Assembly (NCBI GenBank): GCA_016928125.1
Contig: JAFGLK010000187.1
Span: 1-11,220, forward strand
DNA length: 11,220 nucleotides
From: Anaerolineae bacterium
Lineage (GTDB): Bacteria > Chloroflexota > Anaerolineae > UBA1429
Direction of reading: 5' to 3'
This document shows, in pieces, positions 1 through 6,071 of the stretch. Below the pieces are notes generated by a model, which made no database searches, was not told the origin of the DNA, and worked only from the letters and a program-made list of their open reading frames with translations. A program made the translations under genes and the position numbers. Every line of letters begins with the position of its first letter. The first letter of the stretch is position 1.

Positions 1-2712
1 CGGGTGGACTATATCGGCGGCCTGAGCCCGGCCATCGCCATCGAGCAGAAAGCGGTCAGCAAGAACCCCCGCTCGACGGTGGCCACCGTCACCGAGATTT
101 ACGACTATCTGCGGGTGCTCTATGCCCGCACGGGCACGCCCCACTGTCCCGAGTGCGGCCGCGTGGTGCGCGCCCAGTCGGCCCAGGAGATCGTGGAGCA
201 GGTGACCAGCCTGCCCGAGGAGACCCGCTTTCAGCTACTGGCGCCCCTGGCGCGCAACCGCAAAGGGACCTTTAGTGACACGCTGGCCGCCGCGCAGGCG
301 GACGGTTTTTCGCGGGCGCGCATCGACGGCCGCGTCCACGATCTGGCCGAGCCGATCGCGCTGGACAAGAACAAGCGCCACGCCATCGACCTGGTGGTGG
401 ACCGCCTGGTCGTCCCGGCTTCGGGTGACGAGTTTCGGGCCGCCTTTTTCGCGCGGCTGACCGATTCGGTCGAGACGGCCTTGCAGATGGGTGACGGGAT
501 CGTGATCATCGCCCGAGAGGGCGAGCCGGACTGGATGCTCTCCGAGCAGAACGCCTGCCCGGTCTGCAACATCAGCTTTCCCAAGCTCTCGCCGGCCATG
601 TTCAGTTTCAACTCGCCCCTGGGCATGTGCCCGACCTGCAACGGCCTCGGCACCCAGATCGAGTTCGATCCCCAGCTCTTTGTGGACCCCGATCTGACAC
701 TCCACGAGGGGGGCGTGCGGAGCTGGGGCGAGCTGCGCAAGAAAAAGACCTCCGGCACTTACCAGGCGGCGCGCCAGATCGTGGCGCACTTTGGCCATGA
801 CCTGGACACGCGCTGGCGCGATCTCTCCCCCGAGTGCCAGCAGGCCATCCTGTATGGGGGCGTCAAGGTCCGCTGGGAATGGAGCGGCGAGCGGGGTGCG
901 GGCTATCACGATTCCGTGACCGAGGGGATCGTGAATGGCACCCGGCGCCGCTACCGCCAGACGCATTCGGAGGGGATGCGGCGCTGGTACGGTCGCTTTA
1001 TGTCGCAGCAACCCTGCCCCGAATGCCATGGCCTGCGCCTGCGGCGCGAGAGCGCCGCAGTGACCGTGGGGGGCAAGACCCTGAGCCAGGTCGTCGCGCT
1101 GAGCATTGGCGACGCGCTGAGTTGGGTGGGCTCGCTCCATCCCGAGATCGCGGGCGCGTTGACCCAGCGCGCGGGCGCCCTCGACGCCGAACAGTGGCAG
1201 ATCGCCGAGGAGGTGCTCAAGGAGATCGAGGGGCGGCTGACCTTTCTGATGAACGTCGGGTTGCACTATCTGACGCTCGATCGCCCGGCGCCGACCCTCT
1301 CAGGGGGCGAGGGGCAGCGCATCCGCCTGGCCAGCCAGATCGGGTGTGGCCTGACGGGCGTGCTCTACGTGCTGGATGAGCCCAGCATCGGCCTGCACCA
1401 GCGCGACAATCGGCGCCTGCTCGACACGTTGGAGCAGTTGCGCGACATGGGCAACACAGTCATCGTGGTGGAGCATGATGAGGAGACCATGCGTACCGCG
1501 GACTGGATCGTGGACCTGGGCCCTGGCGCGGGCCTGAATGGGGGCAAGGTGGTGGCAGCCGGGCCGCCAGAGGCCATCATGGCCAATCCCGCCTCTCTCA
1601 CGGGGCGCTATTTGCGCCATGAGGTGATGGTGACCTCGCCCAATGGCTGCAGGCGGCCTACCAACGGGAAATGGCTCACGGTGCGAGGCGCGGCCCAGAA
1701 CAACCTCAGGAGCCTGGATGTCCGCTTCCCTCTGGGGCTGTTCACCTGTGTGACGGGGGTCTCCGGCAGCGGCAAATCCTCGTTGGTGGCCCAGACGCTC
1801 TACCCGGCTCTGGCGCGCGAGCTCCATCGCGCCAGCATCCAGGCGGGCCGCCACGAGCGCATCGAGGGCCTCGAGCAGGTGGGCAAGGTGATCAACATCA
1901 CCCAGGACCCGATCGGGCGCACGCCGCGCTCGAATCCGGCCACCTATGTGCAGGTGATGGGGCCAATTCGCCAGCTTTTCGCCCAGTTGGAGGATGCCCG
2001 GCTGCGCGGGTATGAACCTGGACGCTTCAGCTTTAACGTCAAGGGCGGGCGCTGCGAGGCCTGCAAGGGCTATGGGCAGAAGCGGGTCGAGATGCACTTT
2101 CTACCCGACGTCTGGGTGACCTGCAATGTGTGCAAGGGGCGGCGTTTCAACCGGGAGACGCTGCAGATCCGCTTCAAGGGCAAAAGCATCGCCGATGTGC
2201 TGGATATGGATGTAGATGAGGCGGCGGCGTTCTTTGCCCACATCCCCGCTGTGCAGCGCATCCTGCAGACCCTGGTGGATGTGGGGCTGGGCTATATCAA
2301 GCTTGGCCAGAGCGCGACGACGCTCTCGGGTGGTGAGGCCCAGCGGGTCAAGCTGGCCAAGGAGCTGGCGCGCGTGGCCACCGGCGACACGGTTTACATC
2401 CTGGACGAGCCCACCACGGGCCTGCACTTTGCCGACATCCAGCGTCTGCTGGACGTGCTGCATCTCCTCACCGACGCCGGCAACACGGTGATTGTGATCG
2501 AGCACAACCTGGATGTGATCAAAACGGCGGACTGGATCATCGATCTTGGCCCCGAGGGAGGCGCCGAGGGCGGCGAGATCGTGGCGCAGGGCACGCCGGA
2601 GATGGTTGCGGCCCTGGAGCACAGCCACACGGGGCGGTTTCTGCGCCAGAAGCTGCTGGATGAAGGCCGGCTTGAGCCGGCTGAGCTGCTCGTAGGTCAG
2701 ATGATGAGCTAA
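1..2712 (+). CDS. uvrA: Excinuclease ABC subunit A (UvrA), 5' end cut by the window edge
   Basis: UvrA is the DNA damage-sensing ATPase of nucleotide excision repair; it scans DNA as a dimer and loads UvrB. The reading frame is open from base 1, and the first residues already match the region after the first Walker A, so about 100 N-terminal residues lie outside the window. Counting from base 4, I see: the UvrB-binding region (about 60-130), with a conserved run of Asp-Lys-Asn-Lys before the VVDRLVV strand; zinc module CPVC/CPTC (C185, C188, C209, C212); the insertion domain; ABC signature LSGGEGQR at 432 and Walker B LDEPSIGL near 457; second Walker A GVSGSGKSS at 585 (Lys591); zinc module C684, C687, C707, C710; signature LSGGEAQR at 774; and Walker B LDEPTTGL near 800. 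All visible catalytic and zinc ligands are intact, so this is canonical UvrA. The segment after SNPATY (about 648-655) departs from the usual wording. The stop codon overlaps the ribosome binding site of the next gene. Confidence 0.97.
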   Translation, partial: RVDYIGGLSPAIAIEQKAVSKNPRSTVATVTEIYDYLRVLYARTGTPHCPECGRVVRAQSAQEIVEQVTSLPEETRFQLLAPLARNRKGTFSDTLAAAQADGFSRARIDGRVHDLAEPIALDKNKRHAIDLVVDRLVVPASGDEFRAAFFARLTDSVETALQMGDGIVIIAREGEPDWMLSEQNACPVCNISFPKLSPAMFSFNSPLGMCPTCNGLGTQIEFDPQLFVDPDLTLHEGGVRSWGELRKKKTSGTYQAARQIVAHFGHDLDTRWRDLSPECQQAILYGGVKVRWEWSGERGAGYHDSVTEGIVNGTRRRYRQTHSEGMRRWYGRFMSQQPCPECHGLRLRRESAAVTVGGKTLSQVVALSIGDALSWVGSLHPEIAGALTQRAGALDAEQWQIAEEVLKEIEGRLTFLMNVGLHYLTLDRPAPTLSGGEGQRIRLASQIGCGLTGVLYVLDEPSIGLHQRDNRRLLDTLEQLRDMGNTVIVVEHDEETMRTADWIVDLGPGAGLNGGKVVAAGPPEAIMANPASLTGRYLRHEVMVTSPNGCRRPTNGKWLTVRGAAQNNLRSLDVRFPLGLFTCVTGVSGSGKSSLVAQTLYPALARELHRASIQAGRHERIEGLEQVGKVINITQDPIGRTPRSNPATYVQVMGPIRQLFAQLEDARLRGYEPGRFSFNVKGGRCEACKGYGQKRVEMHFLPDVWVTCNVCKGRRFNRETLQIRFKGKSIADVLDMDVDEAAAFFAHIPAVQRILQTLVDVGLGYIKLGQSATTLSGGEAQRVKLAKELARVATGDTVYILDEPTTGLHFADIQRLLDVLHLLTDAGNTVIVIEHNLDVIKTADWIIDLGPEGGAEGGEIVAQGTPEMVAALEHSHTGRFLRQKLLDEGRLEPAELLVGQMMS

Positions 2713-2725
2713 AGGAGGGTAGGTC

Positions 2726-3082
2726 ATGCAACGCATCGTAGGTGCTTGTGGCATTGTCTGTAGCGAGTGTAGCGCCTATCTGGCGACGCAGTCCGGCGAC
2801 CCCGCAGCGCTGCAGCGGGTGGTCGAGCAATGGACCGAGGAGCACCACAACCCCAACATCACGCTGGAGGGCGTGATCTGCGACGGCTGTTTCAATGTCA
2901 GCGGCCGCTACTGTTTTTACTGCGCGCACTGCGGCATTCGCGCCTGCGCGGTCGAGCGTGGCGTGGCCAACTGTGCGCATTGCGAGGACTATGCCTGCGA
3001 GCAGCTGATCGGTTTCCTCGAGATGGTGCCCGATGCGCGGGCCGTGCTGGATGAGATCCGCGCCGGGCTCACTGCGAGCTGA
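2726..3082 (+). CDS. Small Cys-rich DUF3795 protein
   Basis: A 118-residue soluble protein with no signal peptide or membrane segment. It opens with the pattern CGIVCSECSAY, typical of DUF3795, a family of unknown function presumed to bind metal. There are 12 cysteines (8, 12, 15, 52, 55, 63, 66, 69, 74, 83, 86, 91), mostly in CxxC pairs, which suggests two or more Zn or Fe-S sites; the metal is inference. The start is fixed by a strong AAAGGAGGG site (2711-2719) that overlaps the uvrA stop codon, with 13 nt between the two genes, so translational coupling with uvrA is likely. The C-terminal third (LIGFLEMVPDARAVLDEIR) looks helical. The function is unknown. A second, distinct DUF3795 gene lies about 1.1 kb downstream. 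Confidence 0.85.
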   Translation: MQRIVGACGIVCSECSAYLATQSGDPAALQRVVEQWTEEHHNPNITLEGVICDGCFNVSGRYCFYCAHCGIRACAVERGVANCAHCEDYACEQLIGFLEMVPDARAVLDEIRAGLTAS

Positions 3083-3142
3083 GGTGCGTTCGCGGGGCGG
3101 AGGGTTGGTTCGCGGTCTTAACCGGGCAAGGGAGGAAGCGCC

Positions 3143-4102
3143 ATGACGCGTTTGACTGAGCTTCGATGGCATCCCCTGTGGATGTCATATATCGGATGTC
3201 TCAAGGGCTGCCTCGACTATTTGCATCTGGATGTATCGCTGCCTTGGCTCTATGGGGCCAGCGGGCACGCCTTTGTGCTCAACGTCCACGAGGTCGTATG
3301 CCCCAGCGGCCCCACGGCCTGGGGCGATGGCCAATACACGACCAAGCTGGTGGAGCATGTGGGCTGTCGGCTGGAGCAGGTGACCTCGTTTCGGTCGCAG
3401 CCTGGTTTTGACGCTGCACGGGAGCGCGCCTGGGGCCTGGTGCGTCGGGCGCTCGATGCCGGCCAGCCCTGCCTGGGCTGGGAGCTGGACATCCCCGAGT
3501 TCTACTGCATTCAAGGCTATGACGAGGCGGGCTACTACTACTCAGGCCCTGGTTGCGATGCGGGCAAGGGGCCCAAGCCGTGGCGCGAGCTGGCCGAGAC
3601 CGAGATCGGCTGGCTCGAGGTGGCGGCGGTAAGCCCGGGCGAGCCTCTCCCGGTGCGGCAGACGGTCCACGCGGCGCTCGCGTTCGCCCTGGCCTTTGCC
3701 GAGAGCCCGCCAGAATGGGTCCATGAAGGCTACAAGGGCGGCCTGGCCGGCTATGATCAATGGATCACGGCGCTCGAAGGACACAAGGCGGATGGGTTCG
3801 GGATGGCCTACAACGCGGCCGTGTGGCACGAATGCCGCGAGCATGCGGCGGCCTTTCTGCCTGAGGCCCGCAAGCGGCTTGAGGGCGCCGCGGAGGCGCC
3901 GCTGGCCCAGGCCGCGGCCGCCTACGAGAGCGTGGCCAGGCGGCTGGGGCAGGTGGAGGCGCTCTATCCCTTCCATGGGCTCAAGCCCGAGCACATCGCC
4001 GATGAGGCGCGTCGTTCCGCGGCTCTGGACCATTTGCGGGCGGCGCGAGAGGCGGAGGCCGACGGGCTCAAGGCGCTTGCCGAGGTCGTGGCCGCTCTCT
4101 GA
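3143..4102 (+). CDS. BtrH N-terminal / peptidase C39-like fold protein, function unknown
   Basis: A 319-residue cytoplasmic protein with a good ribosome binding site (GGAGG, 3131-3135). The N-terminal half, about residues 15-165, resembles the BtrH_N / C39-like papain-fold group. It has a helix with Cys19 and Cys23, a LYGASGHAFVLNVHE block, a CPSGPTAW block, then GQPCLGWELD-IPEFYCIQGYDEAGYYY, which has the layout of the His-bearing strand and GYD turn of C39-like domains. Where a catalytic His would be expected, the sequence reads PEFYC (E119, F120), so proteolytic activity looks unlikely. The C-terminal half (about 170-319) is Ala-rich and helical and may be a four-helix substrate or dimer domain. 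BtrH itself is an acyltransferase of butirosin synthesis, but no antibiotic genes lie nearby and I do not carry that function over. It sits between two DUF3795 genes on the same strand. The fold assignment is from memory of motif layout and is moderate only. Confidence 0.6.
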   Translation: MTRLTELRWHPLWMSYIGCLKGCLDYLHLDVSLPWLYGASGHAFVLNVHEVVCPSGPTAWGDGQYTTKLVEHVGCRLEQVTSFRSQPGFDAARERAWGLVRRALDAGQPCLGWELDIPEFYCIQGYDEAGYYYSGPGCDAGKGPKPWRELAETEIGWLEVAAVSPGEPLPVRQTVHAALAFALAFAESPPEWVHEGYKGGLAGYDQWITALEGHKADGFGMAYNAAVWHECREHAAAFLPEARKRLEGAAEAPLAQAAAAYESVARRLGQVEALYPFHGLKPEHIADEARRSAALDHLRAAREAEADGLKALAEVVAAL

Positions 4103-4217
4103 CGGTTCTGGCGTTGGGAAGCCGCCTGAGGGCAGACGCGGTTCGACGATACGCGAGAGCGGTTGATTCTCGGCTGCGGGGTGAGGGACATTCGGCATTC
4201 TCGACAAGGAGTGGAAT

Positions 4218-4685
4218 ATGGACAACTCTACGTTGGTTTCTTATTGCGGCGTGTATTGTGATCTGTGTGGTGCCCGAAACGATACCCCCGAGCGAGCGCG
4301 GGCCCTAATCGCCACGCTGAAACAAGCCGAGATGGACGAATGGGGCCCCGGTATGCCGGATTTCGTCGCGTTCTGGCGCTTCCTGACCAACCTCGCCGAT
4401 GTGCCCGACGACAAATGCTGCCGCGGTGGCCAGTGCGGGGCGCCCAATTGCGCCATCCGCAACTGTGCCAAGGCGCGTGGCATCGAGGTCTGTGCGCTCT
4501 GTCCCGACTATCCCTGCGCCAAGATCCAGACGTTTGCACAGAGCGAGCCGCTGCTGCTCCATGACGGCGAGCGGATCCGTAAAGTCGGCCTTGAGCAATG
4601 GATCGAGGAGCAGATCGCGCGCAAAGAGGCCGGCTTTGACTATGGTCGCGTGCGTTGCTTGCCGTGCATCGTTCCAACAGAGTGA
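4218..4685 (+). CDS. DUF3795 Cys-rich protein, second copy
   Basis: A 155-residue soluble protein beginning SYCGVYCDLCGAR, which matches the CGxxCxxC opening of DUF3795. It has 13 cysteines (10, 14, 17, 67, 68, 73, 78, 83, 92, 95, 100, 147, 150), and the ALCPDYPCAKI block near 93-103 is typical of the family. It differs strongly from the 118-residue protein upstream: it has a longer helical insert (about 22-62) and a tail after the last family motif, so the pair is not a recent tandem duplication. The start is supported by AAGGAG at 4206-4211, 6 nt before the ATG. It is 115 nt from the preceding gene, so it may have its own promoter, but I found no convincing one. A hairpin with a short T run follows its stop. 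Metal binding is inferred from the cysteine pattern; no function is known. Confidence 0.85.
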   Translation: MDNSTLVSYCGVYCDLCGARNDTPERARALIATLKQAEMDEWGPGMPDFVAFWRFLTNLADVPDDKCCRGGQCGAPNCAIRNCAKARGIEVCALCPDYPCAKIQTFAQSEPLLLHDGERIRKVGLEQWIEEQIARKEAGFDYGRVRCLPCIVPTE

Positions 4686-4712
4686 GGTTCTAGCGGCAAA
4701 CCTGTATACTTG

Positions 4713-4745
4713 GGCCTGCGGCTATTCCCTGGTCGCGGGCCTTTT
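4713..4745 (+). terminator. Probable weak intrinsic terminator after the second DUF3795 gene
   Basis: Arms GGCCTGCG (4713-4720) and CGCGGGCC (4734-4741) pair over 8 bp with one G-U, across a 13-nt loop, and TTTT (4742-4745) follows directly. It lies 28 nt after the stop codon and before the next promoter. The large loop and the short T run make it weaker than a textbook example. Confidence 0.45.
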
Positions 4746-4797
4746 CCCTCCCGAATCCCCCGCCAATTCCGAGCTTCATAATCTCTTAACAACGACC

Positions 4798-4806
4798 TGC
4801 TACAAT
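4798..4806 (+). promoter_or_regulatory. Extended -10 promoter for the exporter operon
   Basis: TGCTACAAT fits the extended -10 form TGnTATAAT with one mismatch in the hexamer. No -35 match is present at 16-18 nt spacing, which an extended -10 can tolerate. The predicted start of transcription is near 4813, giving a leader of about 64 nt before the ATG at 4877. An ATG at 4805 overlaps this hexamer and so cannot be the start of the ATPase gene if the promoter is real. Confidence 0.45.
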
Positions 4807-4832
4807 GTCCCATAAGTGCAGAATGCGCCTCG

Positions 4833-4876
4833 CGATCCCCGGACCAGCCGAGGGGTCGGTTTGGCGTCTCCGGGGG
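4833..4876 (+). promoter_or_regulatory. Leader with two mutually exclusive hairpins ahead of the ATPase gene
   Basis: CCCCGGA (4837-4843) is the exact inverted repeat of TCCGGGG (4869-4875). The right arm ends next to the ATG at 4877, so this stem would hide the initiation region. The same left-arm bases 4837-4840 can instead pair with GGGG at 4852-4855, extended by CGA (4833-4835) with TCG (4856-4858) around one bulged base. Competing stems could tune translation, but GC-rich DNA makes such pairings by chance. Confidence 0.3.
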
Positions 4877-5584
4877 ATGGCGGTGACTGGAAACGGTGGC
4901 AAGGTGATCGAGGTCCAGGGCGTCACCAAGGTCTACCATCTGGGAGAGACTGAGGTGCACGCGCTGAGGGGTGTGGACCTCGGCATCGCTCAGGGCGAGA
5001 TGGCGGCCATCATGGGGCCTTCCGGCAGCGGCAAGAGCACCTTGATGGCCATCTTGGGCTGCTTGGACACACCCACCGACGGCGTCTATCGACTGCTGGG
5101 GCAAGATGTGAGCCATCTGAGCGAGCGCCAGCTCGCGCGGGTTCGTCGCGAGCAGATTGGTTTCGTCTTTCAGACCTTCAACCTGTTGCCCCGTGCCACG
5201 GCTCTGGAGAACATAGAGCTGCCTCTGTTGTATGCAGGAACGCCCCGCCGAAGGGAGCGTGCCGCGGCCGCGCTGGAAGCCGTCGGCCTGGGGGATCGCC
5301 TCAACCATCGGCCGGCTCAGCTCTCCGGCGGGGAGCGGCAGCGCGTAGCCATCGCCCGCGCTCTGGTGAACGAGCCCGCGATCATCCTGGCCGACGAACC
5401 CACCGGCAATCTGGATTCAAGAACCGGTGAGGAAGTGCTCGAGGTTCTCTCTAGACTGCACCGGGAGCGGGGGTTGACTCTGGTGATCGTGACCCATGAC
5501 CCCCAGGTGGCGGCTCGCACGCAGCGGATTGTGCACCTGAGAGATGGACGGGTCGAAGCGAGCGAGCACCTGGTGCGGCAGTAA
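4877..5584 (+). CDS. ABC transporter ATP-binding protein, MacB/LolD type
   Basis: A 235-residue ATPase that should power the FtsX/MacB-type permease encoded three genes downstream. From the ATG at 4877, I see: Walker A GPSGSGKST (47-55, Lys53), Q-loop Gln99 in FVFQTFNLLP, signature LSGGERQR (149-156), Walker B IILADEPTGNLD (Asp173, Glu174), and switch His207 in VTHD. The FQTFNLLP and ADEPTGNLD wording is characteristic of the MacB/LolD/FtsE-like subfamily. The start is uncertain: the frame is open upstream to ATGs at 4823 and 4805, but those would add a tail with no family resemblance and 4805 overlaps the likely -10 element. No clear Shine-Dalgarno precedes 4877; a GTG at 4904 is another option. 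Its TAA stop overlaps the AGGAGGAGG binding site of the next gene. The specific substrate cannot be told from the sequence. Confidence 0.93.
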   Translation: MAVTGNGGKVIEVQGVTKVYHLGETEVHALRGVDLGIAQGEMAAIMGPSGSGKSTLMAILGCLDTPTDGVYRLLGQDVSHLSERQLARVRREQIGFVFQTFNLLPRATALENIELPLLYAGTPRRRERAAAALEAVGLGDRLNHRPAQLSGGERQRVAIARALVNEPAIILADEPTGNLDSRTGEEVLEVLSRLHRERGLTLVIVTHDPQVAARTQRIVHLRDGRVEASEHLVRQ

Positions 5585-5593
5585 GGAGGAGGC

Positions 5594-6040
5594 ATGCGCA
5601 AGCGTGTGCTAGTTGGGGCGGGGGTTCTATTGCTCATCATCGCCGCGGCCGCCGGAGGCTTTTTCGTCGGCACCTTGGTCGGGGAGGCGCGCGCTGAAGC
5701 GGCTCGCCAGCAGGCGGCGCGCGATCGTCCCGCAGGATGGGTAGGAGCATTCCCGCGCACGCCCGGAGCGCCCCAGGGCGGGACGGAGGGGGGCCCTCGC
5801 ATGGGCGGCGGTGGCGCGATGGGCACCATTGCGGCGATCGAGGGCAATGCCTTGACCCTCGCGACACAGGGGGGCGACGTGCGCGTGATCGCGACCGACA
5901 CGACGTTGGTGGAAAAGTACTTGTCTGTGGGCGTCGACCAGTTGGCCGTGGGCGAACAGGTGATCGTCTCTGGATCGCAAGGCGATGATGGCAGCCTCAC
6001 CGCTCGCTCCATTCGGGTCATGCAGGCCTCCCTACCTTAG
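5594..6040 (+). CDS. Membrane-anchored DUF5666-like accessory protein
   Basis: A 148-residue protein with three parts: an N-terminal membrane anchor (about residues 5-28, after MRKR, so the rest should face outward); a Gly/Pro-rich linker (about 45-76); and a small beta domain (77-142). The beta domain's pattern GTIAAIEGNALTLAT ... VRVIATDTTLV ... LAVGEQVIVSG ... DGSLTARSIRV closely follows DUF5666, an OB-like extracytoplasmic domain of unknown role. The start has a strong AGGAGG site at 5584-5589 overlapping the ATPase stop, so the two are co-translated. It lies between the ATPase and adaptor genes, which suggests an accessory subunit of the exporter; this is inference from position only. 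DUF5666 membership is by motif layout. Confidence 0.75.
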   Translation: MRKRVLVGAGVLLLIIAAAAGGFFVGTLVGEARAEAARQQAARDRPAGWVGAFPRTPGAPQGGTEGGPRMGGGGAMGTIAAIEGNALTLATQGGDVRVIATDTTLVEKYLSVGVDQLAVGEQVIVSGSQGDDGSLTARSIRVMQASLP

Positions 6041-6071
6041 CGAACGGATCAACCTTAGGAGCGCGATCAGG

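Noticed and set aside
235..1266. Long open frame of 343 codons on the - strand inside uvrA
   Set aside because: It lies opposite highly conserved uvrA sequence; its product is a low-complexity Ala/Gly/His/Arg mix with no family resemblance, as expected for the reverse of GC-rich coding DNA.
2101..2754. 217-codon open frame on the - strand over the uvrA 3' end
   Set aside because: It is opposite the second ATPase domain and the start of the DUF3795 gene, with no recognisable motifs and no supporting ribosome binding site that I could see.
4154..4172. CGAGA/TCTCG hairpin between the C39-like gene and the second DUF3795 gene
   Set aside because: The stem is only 5 bp and no T run follows, so it is not a credible terminator.
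4163..4192. TTGATT-N18-GACATT as a promoter for the second DUF3795 gene
   Set aside because: The -10 matches only 3 of 6 consensus bases and the spacing is not ideal.
4705..4710. TATACT as a -10 box just after the second DUF3795 gene
   Set aside because: There is no -35 match at 15-18 nt spacing and no TGn extension; it also lies upstream of the terminator-like hairpin.
4805..4876. Upstream ATG starts (4805, 4823) for the ATPase gene
   Set aside because: The 4805 ATG overlaps the likely -10 hexamer, and the 24 added residues do not resemble the family N terminus. The 4823 start cannot be fully excluded.
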